58,023 bases of DNA, taken from NCBI GenBank assembly GCA_964483375.1, contig CAZABJ010000010.1, positions 1 through 58,023 of the forward strand, given 5' to 3'. The position numbers and the translations under genes are program-made. This DNA is from JAUIEH01 sp964483375. GTDB taxonomy: Bacteria; Pseudomonadota; Alphaproteobacteria; Caulobacterales; Maricaulaceae. Within the stretch, counting starts at the first letter, position 1. Every line of letters starts with the position of its first letter. Under the pieces are notes generated by a model. It saw nothing but the letters and a program-made list of their open reading frames with translations. It searched no databases and was not told where the DNA came from. Shown piece by piece: positions 1-8,767 of the stretch.

Positions 1-1107
1 GGCTGCCAAGGCGTTTTGAGCGGCGGGGAGCGGATCACCACCGAGGTCTTCAGCGCATTGGGGTGCATGGACGCTGAAGATCAGCGGCGCATCGACGAGA
101 TTCTCATTGGCCTGGACGGCACGGAAAACAAATCGCGCCTGGGCGCGAACGCCATTCTCGGCGTGTCTCTCGCCACGGCCAAGGCGGCGGCCGAAGCGCA
201 GGGGACGCCGCTCTATCGCTATGTGGGCGGGGTGAACGCGCGCGTCCTGCCAACGCCCTTGATGAACATCCTCAATGGCGGCGCGCACGCCGACAATCCC
301 ATCGATATCCAAGAATTCATGATCATGCCGGTCGGGGCGATGACGTTCGCAGACGCCCTGCGGTGCGGCGCAGAAATCTTTCAATCGTTGAAGTCGCGAC
401 TGAAGGCGGCCGGATATGCAACGAATGTTGGCGATGAAGGCGGATTTGCGCCGAACTTCGCCAGCGCGAAAGAAGCCTTGGACGCGATCTTGGCGGCTGT
501 CGAAGGGGCCGGATATGCGCCCGGCGATGATGTCGTGCTGGCGCTCGATGTGGCTGCGACGGAGTTCTTCAACGAAGGTAAATACGAACTCGCCGGCGAG
601 GGAAAGACCTTAGACGGGCAGGGCATGGTCGCATATTTGGCCGAGTTGGTTTCCGCCTATCCCATCGCCTCGATTGAAGACGGCATGGCGGAGGATGACT
701 GGGAAGGCTGGGGGCTGTTGACCGAGGAACTCGGAACGCGCTGCCAGCTGGTCGGCGACGACTTGTTCGTCACCAGTCCCGAGCGCTTGGCCGATGGCGT
801 GGAACGTCAGGTCGCCAACGCAATTTTGGTGAAAGTCAATCAAATCGGGACGTTGTCGGAGACGCTCGATGCCGTGGATCTGGCGCATCGGGCTGGATAC
901 GCCGCGGTGATGTCTCATCGCTCGGGCGAGACCGAGGACACGACCATCGCGGACCTCGCCGTGGCCACCAATTGCGGGCAGATCAAAACCGGTTCGCTCG
1001 CCCGCACCGACCGGACGGCGAAGTACAACCAACTCCTCCGCATCGAAGAGGAGCTCGCCGACCAAGCCGTTTACGCCGGCCGGTCCGCGCTTGTGGTTGA
1101 AACTTAA
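1..1107 (+). CDS. eno: Enolase, 5'-truncated by the window edge
   Basis: Phosphopyruvate hydratase, converting 2-phosphoglycerate to phosphoenolpyruvate in cytosolic glycolysis. The frame is open from base 1, and 368 residues are visible of the roughly 425 usual for bacterial enolase, so about 55 N-terminal residues lie outside the window. Family signatures seen: LDGTENKSRLGANAIL, the GDEGGFAPN loop, the metal-ligand regions IEDGMAEDDW and LVGDDLFVT, the catalytic lysine region ILVKVNQIGTL, and the C-terminal SHRSGETED and KTGSLARTDR motifs. No frameshift is seen and the C-terminus is complete. No terminator is evident in the 57 bp before the next gene, so read-through is possible. Confidence 0.97.
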   Translation, partial: GCQGVLSGGERITTEVFSALGCMDAEDQRRIDEILIGLDGTENKSRLGANAILGVSLATAKAAAEAQGTPLYRYVGGVNARVLPTPLMNILNGGAHADNPIDIQEFMIMPVGAMTFADALRCGAEIFQSLKSRLKAAGYATNVGDEGGFAPNFASAKEALDAILAAVEGAGYAPGDDVVLALDVAATEFFNEGKYELAGEGKTLDGQGMVAYLAELVSAYPIASIEDGMAEDDWEGWGLLTEELGTRCQLVGDDLFVTSPERLADGVERQVANAILVKVNQIGTLSETLDAVDLAHRAGYAAVMSHRSGETEDTTIADLAVATNCGQIKTGSLARTDRTAKYNQLLRIEEELADQAVYAGRSALVVET

Positions 1108-1164
1108 CGCAGCGCTAGGGGTCTGTGCGGCACTCTCGCCCAAACCGAAAGGGAGAGGGCGGGC

Positions 1165-2073
1165 ATGAGCGCATTGGGCGAGGCGCTGCGTTCGGTCAAA
1201 GACCTAAGCGCGGTTACGGGGTCTGAGGTGTTGGCGATGCGGAAGGCGCTCTATGCCGACGGCCGCGTCGACGACCATGAAGCCCAAGCGCTCTTAAGCG
1301 CGCATCGACGCGGCGCCCGGGGCAAGTGCGACCTCACTTGGGCGGATTTCTTCGTTGAGGCGCTGGCGGACTATTTCGCCCTTGAGCGGGAAACGCCGGA
1401 CTATGGCGTGTCCTACCAAGCGGATTGGCGGCGGGCGGGGTTGAACGTCGCACGCACCTTCTCCCCATTGCCGTCGCACAAAAACGCCGGGCGCGATTTC
1501 GCCTGGAGCACCCTCCCCAAAGCCGCGATCCGGACCGAGGAAGCGCGCGCGCTCATCAGCGCCTTTCGCAAAGACGGAGCGCTCGTGCTCGACGCTGTTG
1601 AGCGCCGCCTTCTTGCGCGGTTGTTCGAACGCGCAATCGATACGCCGCCGGAGTTGAAAACCTTCGCGCTCGAAGCGGTGGTCGAAACCGTGACCGTGGA
1701 TGAAGCGGTCGACGAGGGGGAAGTCCGCCTCCTGCGTGCGGTGCTCTACGGCCCGGCCGGCGATGAGGGCCTTGCGATCAGCCGGGAGGAGGCCGAAGCG
1801 CTCTTCGTCATCGGCGCGGCGGCCAAGGAGCGGGCGGCGAGCTGGCGGGATCTGTTCGTCAGAGCGATCGGGAAACACGTCTTATATGGCGGCATGACGC
1901 CGGAGGGGGTGGACTCTGCGGAGGCCGCCTGGCTCAAGCTGTCGCTGGGTCCGCCAGACACCTGGAACCAGGACGCCGTGGCGCTCTTGCGCTTTCTCGC
2001 GCGGGAGGCCGAAACGTTGCACGCCAACGCCCAAGCTTTGGTGGACGCCGCCATGGCGCGTTCGGCGGCTTAA
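1165..2073 (+). CDS. TerB-like helical repeat protein, function unknown
   Basis: A 302-residue soluble protein without signal peptide or membrane segment. Three helical blocks resemble one another and TerB-type (tellurite-resistance B-like) domains: residues about 20-48 (MRKALYADGRVDDHEAQALL), about 125-160, and about 180-225 (VDEAVDEGEVRLLRAVLYG). Each places an acidic D/E-x-x-E turn between two helices, as in TerB folds. The ATG is preceded by a good ribosome binding site (GGGAGAGGG). It follows eno by 57 bp on the same strand; its 3' end overlaps the convergent vsr by 4 bp. The TerB relation is inferred from pattern only, and no biochemical role can be assigned. Confidence 0.75.
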   Translation: MSALGEALRSVKDLSAVTGSEVLAMRKALYADGRVDDHEAQALLSAHRRGARGKCDLTWADFFVEALADYFALERETPDYGVSYQADWRRAGLNVARTFSPLPSHKNAGRDFAWSTLPKAAIRTEEARALISAFRKDGALVLDAVERRLLARLFERAIDTPPELKTFALEAVVETVTVDEAVDEGEVRLLRAVLYGPAGDEGLAISREEAEALFVIGAAAKERAASWRDLFVRAIGKHVLYGGMTPEGVDSAEAAWLKLSLGPPDTWNQDAVALLRFLAREAETLHANAQALVDAAMARSAA

Positions 2074-2498
2074 GCCCCGCCAGCCGTATCGGCGTCAAGA
2101 AACGCGCACATGGCCTCGAGCCACCGCTCGTCCTTGAGCGCGCACTCCCACACCACGTGAACCCGCCAGCCAAGCGTCTGAAGCGCGCGCATCGTCCCGT
2201 CGTCCCGGGCTATGGTGCGCGCGATTTTCGCCGACCAATATGCGGCGTTGGTTTTCGGTTTCCGCGCGCCCCGGGTGCAATCATGGCCGTGCCAGAAACA
2301 ACCGTGAACGAACACCGCCGCGCGGTGTCGGGGAAACACGATGTCAGGCCTGCCCGGCAAATCAGCGCGGTGCAGCCGGTAGCGGTAGCCGAGCGCGTGC
2401 AACGCCTTTCGGACGCGCAATTCAGGCTTTGTGTCGGCCCCCTTCACCGCCGCCATCACGCGGGAGCGCTGCTCGGGGGTGAAAACATCAGCGCCCAT
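2070..2498 (-). CDS. vsr: Very short patch repair (Vsr) endonuclease
   Basis: DNA mismatch endonuclease that nicks 5' of the T in T:G mispairs arising from deamination of 5-methylcytosine. 142 residues, the usual Vsr length. Seen: N-terminal MGADVFTPEQRSRVMAAVKG (equivalent to the usual ..RS..M..i...dT.PE), the catalytic Asp in LPGRPDIVFPRHR (D52), and the zinc and DNA-wedge motif VFVHGCFWHGHDC. The start at 2498 is chosen because it forms an ATGA overlap with the stop of the upstream monooxygenase gene; an in-frame ATG lies eight codons further upstream. Vsr genes normally accompany a dcm-type methylase, which is present here one gene upstream (3740-4957). Confidence 0.94.
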   Translation of the reverse strand: MGADVFTPEQRSRVMAAVKGADTKPELRVRKALHALGYRYRLHRADLPGRPDIVFPRHRAAVFVHGCFWHGHDCTRGARKPKTNAAYWSAKIARTIARDDGTMRALQTLGWRVHVVWECALKDERWLEAMCAFLDADTAGGA

Positions 2499-3709
2499 CA
2501 GCCTTCCCAGGGGCCGCGCCACGCGCGAAACAGACCCCAGCGGGCCCGGCCTGTCAGCGTGGCGTTCATCAAGTGTCCCGTTCCCGGCGCCGCGCTCATC
2601 ACGCCCATCAGCGCGTCACGCAACGCGCCCAGGATGCGGCTGTCGGATTGAAACACAGGCGTGAGCGCGCGGGACATGAACTGGTAATAACCGACATGGG
2701 CCCGGCGCGCCGCTCGATAGGCTTTCAGCGTTGCGTCGATATCAACAGAGCGCTGCGCGTCGCCAAGCAAATGCGCCAATGTCAACGCATCGATGACGGC
2801 GAGATTGGCGCCCTGGCCGAGTTGCGGGCTGGTGCCATGGGCGGCGTCTCCGATAAGGACCGCGCGCCCGGCGATCCAAGGAAAGCTGCGGATGTCGCGG
2901 TACACCGCGTCATAGATGTCGTCCATGTCCTCAACATCGGTGAAAAGCGTCGCCGCCTCGGGCCAGCGCCGTTCAATCCGGGCGATCAGCGCGGCTGCGC
3001 CCTCCGCCCGGACCGAGGGGAGGCCGGCGGCTTTCTCCGACCAGAAAACGGCGACGTGTCGCCCATCAGGGTCGGCTGCGCCGGGGACGCGGCCGACAGG
3101 CAGAACCCCCACCATCACGCGGCAGCCGTCATAAATCTGGCGAAGCGCGCCGTCCCAGCGACCGTCAGGGTCGGGCCGGATGGTCCAAAACGCGCCCCAT
3201 GGATAAACCGGCGCGCGGGCTTTCGGTAGAACGCGCCGCCGAAGAGATGACGCCGCGCCGTCCGCGATGAGGAGGAGATCATAGGGTCCTTCGACCGCGC
3301 CGTCGGCCGCGCGCACCCTCGGCGCCCCGCCGACATCCAGGACCTCCTCGCTCTCAAAGTCCGTGATGATCTCAACGCGTTCAGCCAAGACAGCCGCATA
3401 CAGCGTTTCGAACAGGGCCGCTCGGTGGATGCCCAGCCCATGGGCGTCTTTGTAGCGCAGGGAAACGACGGCGCGGCCTTTCGGCGTGCGTCCGTCCAAT
3501 GCGTCAACGGCGGCGCCTTGGGCGCGCACCGCCTCGGCCAGGCCTAAACTCTCAAGGGCCGCGAGGCCGGTGGGCTGGAGCAAAAGCCCAGCCCCCAGGG
3601 GGCGGGGCTCGGCGAAGCGTTCAAGGATTTGGACGTCGTGACCCAAGCGAGCCAGGGCGATCGCCGCCGTCATGCCGGCGACCCCGCAGCCGACCACGCC
3701 AATGCGCAT
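2498..3709 (-). CDS. FAD-dependent monooxygenase (PHBH-like)
   Basis: 403-residue class A flavoprotein monooxygenase. The N-terminal Rossmann motif GCGVAG (residues 7-12) follows a beta strand and ends in the acidic E of ILERF. The DG motif (LLIADGAASSLRR) and the GD motif (RAVLIGDAAHGTSPQLGQGANLA) are intact, so FAD binding and NAD(P)H-dependent hydroxylation are expected. The substrate is unknown. The start has a strong SD (AGGAG) 6-7 nt upstream. It sits 30 bp downstream of the methylase gene and is translationally coupled (ATGA) to vsr, so all three probably share one transcript. A flavoprotein between dcm and vsr is unusual; see findings. Confidence 0.9.
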   Translation of the reverse strand: MRIGVVGCGVAGMTAAIALARLGHDVQILERFAEPRPLGAGLLLQPTGLAALESLGLAEAVRAQGAAVDALDGRTPKGRAVVSLRYKDAHGLGIHRAALFETLYAAVLAERVEIITDFESEEVLDVGGAPRVRAADGAVEGPYDLLLIADGAASSLRRRVLPKARAPVYPWGAFWTIRPDPDGRWDGALRQIYDGCRVMVGVLPVGRVPGAADPDGRHVAVFWSEKAAGLPSVRAEGAAALIARIERRWPEAATLFTDVEDMDDIYDAVYRDIRSFPWIAGRAVLIGDAAHGTSPQLGQGANLAVIDALTLAHLLGDAQRSVDIDATLKAYRAARRAHVGYYQFMSRALTPVFQSDSRILGALRDALMGVMSAAPGTGHLMNATLTGRARWGLFRAWRGPWEG

Positions 3710-3739
3710 GCAACGCTCCTGAAGTCGTCCGCCGCAGCC

Positions 3740-4957
3740 TCAGTTGAGCCCAGGCGTGAGCGCTGGCGCTGTGTGGCGCGTTGTCGCGATCGGACCGGGC
3801 TCGCGCGCGGATAAGGGTTCCAACAAATGCTTGGCCAGCCAGCGCACGACGGGCGCGGCCAGTCCGTCGCCTAACACATGCAGCGCAGCCGTGGTCCGTT
3901 CAGGCAGCACATAGCCGTCCGGCAGCCCCATGAGACGGGCGGCCTCGCGGGGGCGCACGGGCCGGGATCGCACCCTTTCGCCATCGCAGAACAGCAAAAA
4001 CTGCCGGCTCGACCCGCCGGCGGGGGTGCGCAAGCAGCCTGCAAGGCCGTCAAAACGCACCTCGGCGCGAACCACCCGCGCGCCGTTCACCGCACGGGTT
4101 CGGCGATAGGCCGCGCCGACTTGGACGCCGCCTATGGATTGGGCCTCCCAGACCCGTTCCAAGTGCCGCGCCGCCATTTGCCCGATGAGGCGTTCGGTCT
4201 CTTCGGGGGTGTGCCAACGGGCGTCTTCCGCGTCCGTTTCAACGATATCGGCGAGCGTGATTTGTCGTGGCGGCGGCTGGGGCAGGCGCCACCAAACCCA
4301 ATGCGCGGCGAGATCGGGGGGCAGGGCCTGTGCTGCGGTCAGAAGCGCGGGCGTAAACCCGAAAGGCGGAATGGCGAGCGCATCGTCATACGGTTCCGCA
4401 AAGGGCGCATCGAGGGGGGCGTCGGCCCGCTGGGCGATGATGAACAAGCGCGGGCGCGACTGGGGCAGGAACCGCGCGGCGTCCAGCTCGAGTGCGCCGA
4501 ACCGCCAGCCGGCGTCGGCCAACAGCCGCGCCAAGGCGACGAAATCTTTGCCGCCGCGCGATGTGAGCGCGCCTGAGACGTTCTCAAGCACCAAAAGCCG
4601 TGGGGGGCGTTTTTCGCGCCGAAGCGCTTCCATCAACCGCCAAAAGCCAAAAAACGTTCCTGAGCGATCGCCCTCGAGCCCGGCGCGTTTTCCTGCGAGC
4701 GAGAGATCCTGGCAGGGAAAGCTGGCCCAAGCGAGGTCCGCGCGGCCGGGGAGGTCCTTTGGGCGCACGTCCCAAACATCGGCCTCGCGCAAATCATGGG
4801 AGGAGAAATTCGCGCGATAGACCGCGGTTTTCATGGGGTCGAGGTCATTGGCGAACGCGCAGCGCCATGCCGGTCCTAGGCCTAGCCGCGCCATGCCGCC
4901 GCCGGCGAAGAACTCATAGAAACTGCGTTTCGAATCAACGGCCATGGGTGAAAGCAT
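3740..4957 (-). CDS. DNA (cytosine-5-)-methyltransferase, Dcm-like
   Basis: 405-residue m5C methylase. Motifs appear in canonical order: I FYEFFAGGGMARLGLG (SAM binding), IV FPCQDLSLAGKRAGL with nucleophile C82, VI LENVSGAL (ENV 125-127), VIII QSRPRLFIIAQR, IX RPVRPREAARLMGLPDGY, X VLGDGLAAPVVRWL. The target recognition region between VIII and IX is of ordinary size; its specificity cannot be read. The ATG at 4957 has GAGACAGG upstream; a second ATG four codons later (4945) is an alternative, and further upstream extension would run into dctM. No restriction endonuclease is recognisable nearby, so with vsr it looks like a solitary methylase and mismatch-repair pair. Confidence 0.93.
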   Translation of the reverse strand: MLSPMAVDSKRSFYEFFAGGGMARLGLGPAWRCAFANDLDPMKTAVYRANFSSHDLREADVWDVRPKDLPGRADLAWASFPCQDLSLAGKRAGLEGDRSGTFFGFWRLMEALRREKRPPRLLVLENVSGALTSRGGKDFVALARLLADAGWRFGALELDAARFLPQSRPRLFIIAQRADAPLDAPFAEPYDDALAIPPFGFTPALLTAAQALPPDLAAHWVWWRLPQPPPRQITLADIVETDAEDARWHTPEETERLIGQMAARHLERVWEAQSIGGVQVGAAYRRTRAVNGARVVRAEVRFDGLAGCLRTPAGGSSRQFLLFCDGERVRSRPVRPREAARLMGLPDGYVLPERTTAALHVLGDGLAAPVVRWLAKHLLEPLSAREPGPIATTRHTAPALTPGLN

Positions 4958-5012
4958 GACCTGTCTCGGCGCGCGTCCACAAGCATGTCGGCGCGGGTGA
5001 CGTCGCGAGATG

Positions 5013-6683
5013 TCACCGACCGCTGAGAAGCGGCGGCAAAGCCGTGGCGAGGGCGGGGAAGGCGGCCACCAAGCCCAAAACCGCGATCTGTATGCCGACA
5101 AAAGGCAACGCCCCGCGGTAGATTTGGCCCGTCGGCACCGAGGCCGGCGCAACCCCGCGGAGATAAAACAGCGCAAAGCCGAAGGGCGGGGTCAAAAAGC
5201 TCGTCTGCAGATTGATGGCCATCATCACGCCCAGCCAAATCGGGTCGACGCCGAGCATCAGGAGCGGGGGCGCGACCAAGGGCACGACGACGAACGTGAT
5301 TTCGATGAAGTCGAGGAAAAAGCCCAACAAAAACATCACAGCCATAACCACAAGCATGGTGGCCGCGGCGCGAGCGGCTTCGTTGGCGAGCAAACCTTCG
5401 GCGGTCACGTCAAAGCCGACCCCGGCGAAAAGACCGCCCAGGAAGCTCAGCATGCCGTTCGCCGAGCCGTTAAGGATGGAGGCGACCAGCGCATCGCCTT
5501 CAAGCGAAATGAAGACGAGCGAGAAGACCGTCGCGCCGATCAAGATGACGAACACCATTGAGGTGATCCGCGCGGTGTCGCGGGTCACGTCCTGCACGCA
5601 GCGGGAGCCCCAAAGCCGATAGAGCGCGGCGTATCCCCCCACCGCGACAAGCGCGCTGAGGAAGAAAGCCGCAACCACGCCGGCGTCTTCGACCCCGCTG
5701 GTTTGTTCTCGGCCCAGCCGCAGATCCATCGTCGCGTTCAAGGTGAGCAAAGCGACGAAAGCGCCGGCGCCGAACAGAACCAACAGCTTGGTGAGCCGGG
5801 CGGCCGGCATGTCATCGCCGCGTCGGAACCCCGCGATGAAGGTGGCGCCCAAAGCGCCCACCGCGGCGCCTTGGGTCGGCGTGGCCAGCCCTGTGAGAAT
5901 GGAGCCCAGAACCGCCACGATAAGGATGATCGGCGGGGCGAGGGCGTGCAGCACATGGACGATGTCGGTCCGGTCGCCTTCCGCGAAGCGGGCGGGCGGC
6001 GCGGCTTCGGGTCGCAGAATGGCGATGACGATCTGGTAGAGAATGTAGGCGCCCACCAACACCAGGCCCGGCAGAAGCGCGCCGGCGAACAAATCCCCCA
6101 CGCTGACGGTTTCGGCGGCGAAGATGCCCATGTCGAGCTGGGCGCGTTGATAGGCGTTGGAGATTTGATCGCCTAACAGGACGAGGACGATCGACGGCGG
6201 GATGATCTGCCCCAGCGTCCCGGCGGCGGCGATGGAGCCCGTCGCCAGAGACGGCGCGTAGTTGTTGTTCAGCATCGTCGGCAAGGCGAGCAGGCCCATG
6301 GTGACCACCGTCGCCCCGACAATGCCGGTGGAGGCGGCGAGCAACGCCCCTACGATGACCACCGAGATGCCAAGGCCGCCTCGCATGCGCCCGAACAGCT
6401 TGGCCATGGTGTCCAAGAGCTCTTCGGCAATCTTCGACTTCTCCAGCATCACGCCCATGAATACGAACAAGGGCACCGCCACGAGCTCGCGATTGTCGAT
6501 CACGCCTAAGACGCGGGAAGGCGCAGCCACCAAATCGGTCCAACGCAGGACGCCCATCTGAACGCCGATCGCCGCGAATATCAGCGCGATGCCGGCCAGC
6601 GTGAACGCCACCGGGTAGCCGGACAACAACGCCGCGATGGCGGCGATGAACATCAAGATTTCCAAGTGCTCGGCGATGTTCAT
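5013..6683 (-). CDS. dctM: TRAP transporter large (12+ TM) permease subunit
   Basis: Ion-coupled membrane permease of a tripartite ATP-independent periplasmic transporter. 556 residues, rich in hydrophobic segments. DctM-type signatures seen: VPLFVFMGVMLEKSKIAEEL near residue 75, GLLALPTMLNNNYAPSLATGSIAAAGTLGQIIPPS near residue 130, and the C-terminal IWLGVMMAINLQTSFLTPPFGFALFYLRG. It exceeds the usual 425-440 residues because of a middle region (about 320-400) with two to three extra hydrophobic stretches. It lies 10 bp downstream of the small subunit gene in a four-gene TRAP operon. Confidence 0.95.
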   Translation of the reverse strand: MNIAEHLEILMFIAAIAALLSGYPVAFTLAGIALIFAAIGVQMGVLRWTDLVAAPSRVLGVIDNRELVAVPLFVFMGVMLEKSKIAEELLDTMAKLFGRMRGGLGISVVIVGALLAASTGIVGATVVTMGLLALPTMLNNNYAPSLATGSIAAAGTLGQIIPPSIVLVLLGDQISNAYQRAQLDMGIFAAETVSVGDLFAGALLPGLVLVGAYILYQIVIAILRPEAAPPARFAEGDRTDIVHVLHALAPPIILIVAVLGSILTGLATPTQGAAVGALGATFIAGFRRGDDMPAARLTKLLVLFGAGAFVALLTLNATMDLRLGREQTSGVEDAGVVAAFFLSALVAVGGYAALYRLWGSRCVQDVTRDTARITSMVFVILIGATVFSLVFISLEGDALVASILNGSANGMLSFLGGLFAGVGFDVTAEGLLANEAARAAATMLVVMAVMFLLGFFLDFIEITFVVVPLVAPPLLMLGVDPIWLGVMMAINLQTSFLTPPFGFALFYLRGVAPASVPTGQIYRGALPFVGIQIAVLGLVAAFPALATALPPLLSGR

Positions 6684-6693
6684 GTCGGTCGCC

Positions 6694-7542
6694 TTACAGC
6701 TTTTCGTCGTGGTCGCGATGGGGTTCGGAGGCCTCGCGTCCGGCGAGGACGAGCGCGGCGTGGGCGGCCATGGAGCCGGCTTGGGCGAGCATCATCACCC
6801 CAAAGGTCGGTATGAGCGTTTTAAGGAGAAACCGCAGATGGATGCCGTCCGTCTCGCGCGAGCCTTCTTGGACCAACCAGGCTTGGTCCACCCCGCGGCG
6901 GGAGGCGAGGATGAGGAGCAGACAGAGCGGGGCGAGCAGCACATACGCTCCGATGAGATCCACCACCGCCCGGCCTTTCGGCCCAAGCCGCGCATAAAAG
7001 ATATCGACCCGAACATGGGCGTCGGCGCGCAGCGCGGCGGCCGCAGTCACCAAAAACAGCACCGCATGCAGATAGGTGACCAGCTCCTGCAGCTTGGTGA
7101 AGGCGATGCCGAACACATAGCGTTGGATCATCACCGCGGTGACCACGACCACTAAGGCCAGCGCCGCCCAACTCGCGCCGCTGGCTAGAAGCCCGCTCGT
7201 CCTATCGACCGCCCCCGCCAAGAACCGGAGCATGCGGGAGACGACGCTGGACACCGGCCGCATGCGCAGGGCCGCAGCCAGAACCAGCAGGAGCGGCAAA
7301 AACAAGAGCGGGGTCAGGACCCAACCCAACCATCCTAAACCGGTCGCGAACAGCTGCGCGTCGCCATAAATGTCGACCCCGGGAAGGATGGCGGCGACGA
7401 GTTCCGCGGGCGAGCGCAAGAGCCACAAAACGACCCCGCGCGCTTGAGGGAAGGCCGCCGCGACCGTCGCAACCAGGCTCACCGCCAAGAGCGCCCAGAA
7501 GCCGGCCAACGGCGCCCGCGCGGTTTGTTCGGACGGGCTCAT
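6694..7542 (-). CDS. dctQ: TRAP transporter small (4 TM) permease subunit
   Basis: Small integral membrane subunit that partners DctM and docks the binding protein. 282 residues with an N-terminal extension holding about two additional hydrophobic segments (residues 14-33, 65-90) before the conserved DctQ core. The core has TYLHAVLFLVTAAAALRADAHVRVD (residues about 170-195), the family signature in which the DAHVRVD stretch is typical. Its start overlaps the stop of the upstream binding-protein gene (ATGA), implying coupled translation. The extended N-terminus is typical of DctQ proteins paired with long DctM subunits rather than a frameshift. Confidence 0.92.
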   Translation of the reverse strand: MSPSEQTARAPLAGFWALLAVSLVATVAAAFPQARGVVLWLLRSPAELVAAILPGVDIYGDAQLFATGLGWLGWVLTPLLFLPLLLVLAAALRMRPVSSVVSRMLRFLAGAVDRTSGLLASGASWAALALVVVVTAVMIQRYVFGIAFTKLQELVTYLHAVLFLVTAAAALRADAHVRVDIFYARLGPKGRAVVDLIGAYVLLAPLCLLLILASRRGVDQAWLVQEGSRETDGIHLRFLLKTLIPTFGVMMLAQAGSMAAHAALVLAGREASEPHRDHDEKL

Positions 7543-8675
7543 GGGGGGGAGAGGTGTTGGGAACGCGCGCGAAGATAGGGCTCGTCGCCCACCCGCGCCC
7601 AGGCCATGCCGCGGGCCCGTGCGGCGATGAAGCTCTCATAGATGCGGCGGGTGAGGTCGTCAGCCTCCGCCTGGGCCGCCAATACCTGCTCCGACAGCGC
7701 GGCGACCCGCGCCCACACATCCTCGGGGAAGGCGCGAAGTTGCACCCCGTGCTCTTCGATAAGCGTTTGCAGCGCTAACGCGTTTTGATGGGTGTACTCA
7801 GCGAGCGAGGCTTCGTTCGCATGCGCGCAAGCGACACGGATGATCCGCTGCTCCTCAGGCGTCAGGCCGTCCCAAACGCCCCGATTGACGCCCAGCGCCA
7901 GCATCGCCCCAGGCTCATGAAAACCCGGCCCGTAATAGTAAGGCGCGACTTGGTGAAACCCGAAGGCGAGGTCGTTCCAGGGACCGACCCACTCGGTGGC
8001 GTCGATCGCTCCGGACTGCAGGGAGAGATAGATCTCCGATCCCGGAAGCGCGACCGCCGCCGCGCCCATGCCGCGCAACACCTCCGCCCCCAAACCGGGC
8101 ATGCGCACGGTCAAGCCGCGGAAGTCTTCAAGCGAATTGATCTCGCGGGTGAACCAGCCGCCCATTTGGTGGCCGGAGTTCCCCGCAGGAAACGCGATCA
8201 CGCCGTGTTGGCCGGAGAGTTCCTCCCAGAGTTCCTGACCGCCGCCGTGATTGATCCACGCCATGGTCTCAGTCGCCGTCAGTCCCATCGGGACTGCGGT
8301 GAAGAAGTTGAACGCGGGCGAACGGCCCTGCCAGTAATACTCCGCGGCGTGGTACATGTCCGCAGCGCCGTCCGCGACGGCGTCGAGCGCCTCAAAGGCG
8401 CCGACCAACTCGCCTGCCGCGAACAGGCGAACCGACATCCGCCCTTCGGACAGCGCTTCAATCATCTCAGCGGTGCGCGTCGCGGCGTCGCCGAGCCCTG
8501 GAAAGTTCGCCGGCCAAGTCGTGACCATGCGAAGCTGGCGCGTCCGCCGGGTCTGGACCGCCGGCGCGGTCGGACCCGAGGCGGGCTCAGCCGTTTGCGA
8601 CGGCGCCCCGCAGGCCGCCGCCGTCAACGCCGCGCCTCCAGCAAGAACCGCGCGACGGTTCACCGGCTTATCCAT
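7539..8675 (-). CDS. dctP: TRAP substrate-binding protein 1, Tat lipoprotein, TakP-like
   Basis: 378-residue periplasmic solute receptor. The N-terminus MDKPVNRRAVLAGGAALTAAACG carries a twin-arginine pair and a lipobox (TAAAC), so it is probably Tat-exported and lipid-anchored. The body shows the 2-oxoacid (TakP) subfamily pattern: MYHAAEYYWQGRSPAFNFF, FPAGNSGHQMGGWFTREINS, LTVRMPGLGAEV (binding Arg), SGAIDATEWVGPWNDLAFGF and APYYYGPGFHEPG. The start at 8675 has a strong SD (GAGGGGG). It is a close paralogue of the protein encoded just upstream (8768-9862). Substrate class is inferred from TakP; pyruvate or another monocarboxylate 2-oxoacid is likely but unproven. Confidence 0.92.
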   Translation of the reverse strand: MDKPVNRRAVLAGGAALTAAACGAPSQTAEPASGPTAPAVQTRRTRQLRMVTTWPANFPGLGDAATRTAEMIEALSEGRMSVRLFAAGELVGAFEALDAVADGAADMYHAAEYYWQGRSPAFNFFTAVPMGLTATETMAWINHGGGQELWEELSGQHGVIAFPAGNSGHQMGGWFTREINSLEDFRGLTVRMPGLGAEVLRGMGAAAVALPGSEIYLSLQSGAIDATEWVGPWNDLAFGFHQVAPYYYGPGFHEPGAMLALGVNRGVWDGLTPEEQRIIRVACAHANEASLAEYTHQNALALQTLIEEHGVQLRAFPEDVWARVAALSEQVLAAQAEADDLTRRIYESFIAARARGMAWARVGDEPYLRARSQHLSPP

Positions 8676-8767
8676 CGCTGTCCCCCTCGACGTTTTGCGC
8701 ACGCCGTCGCGTGCGTCTCCGGCATCCTCATGCGTGCGCAGGTCTCGCTGCGCAAGTCCGTCGGTGG

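Noticed and set aside
2070..4957. Complete restriction-modification system
   Set aside because: No endonuclease other than Vsr; neighbours are a flavoprotein and a TRAP transporter.
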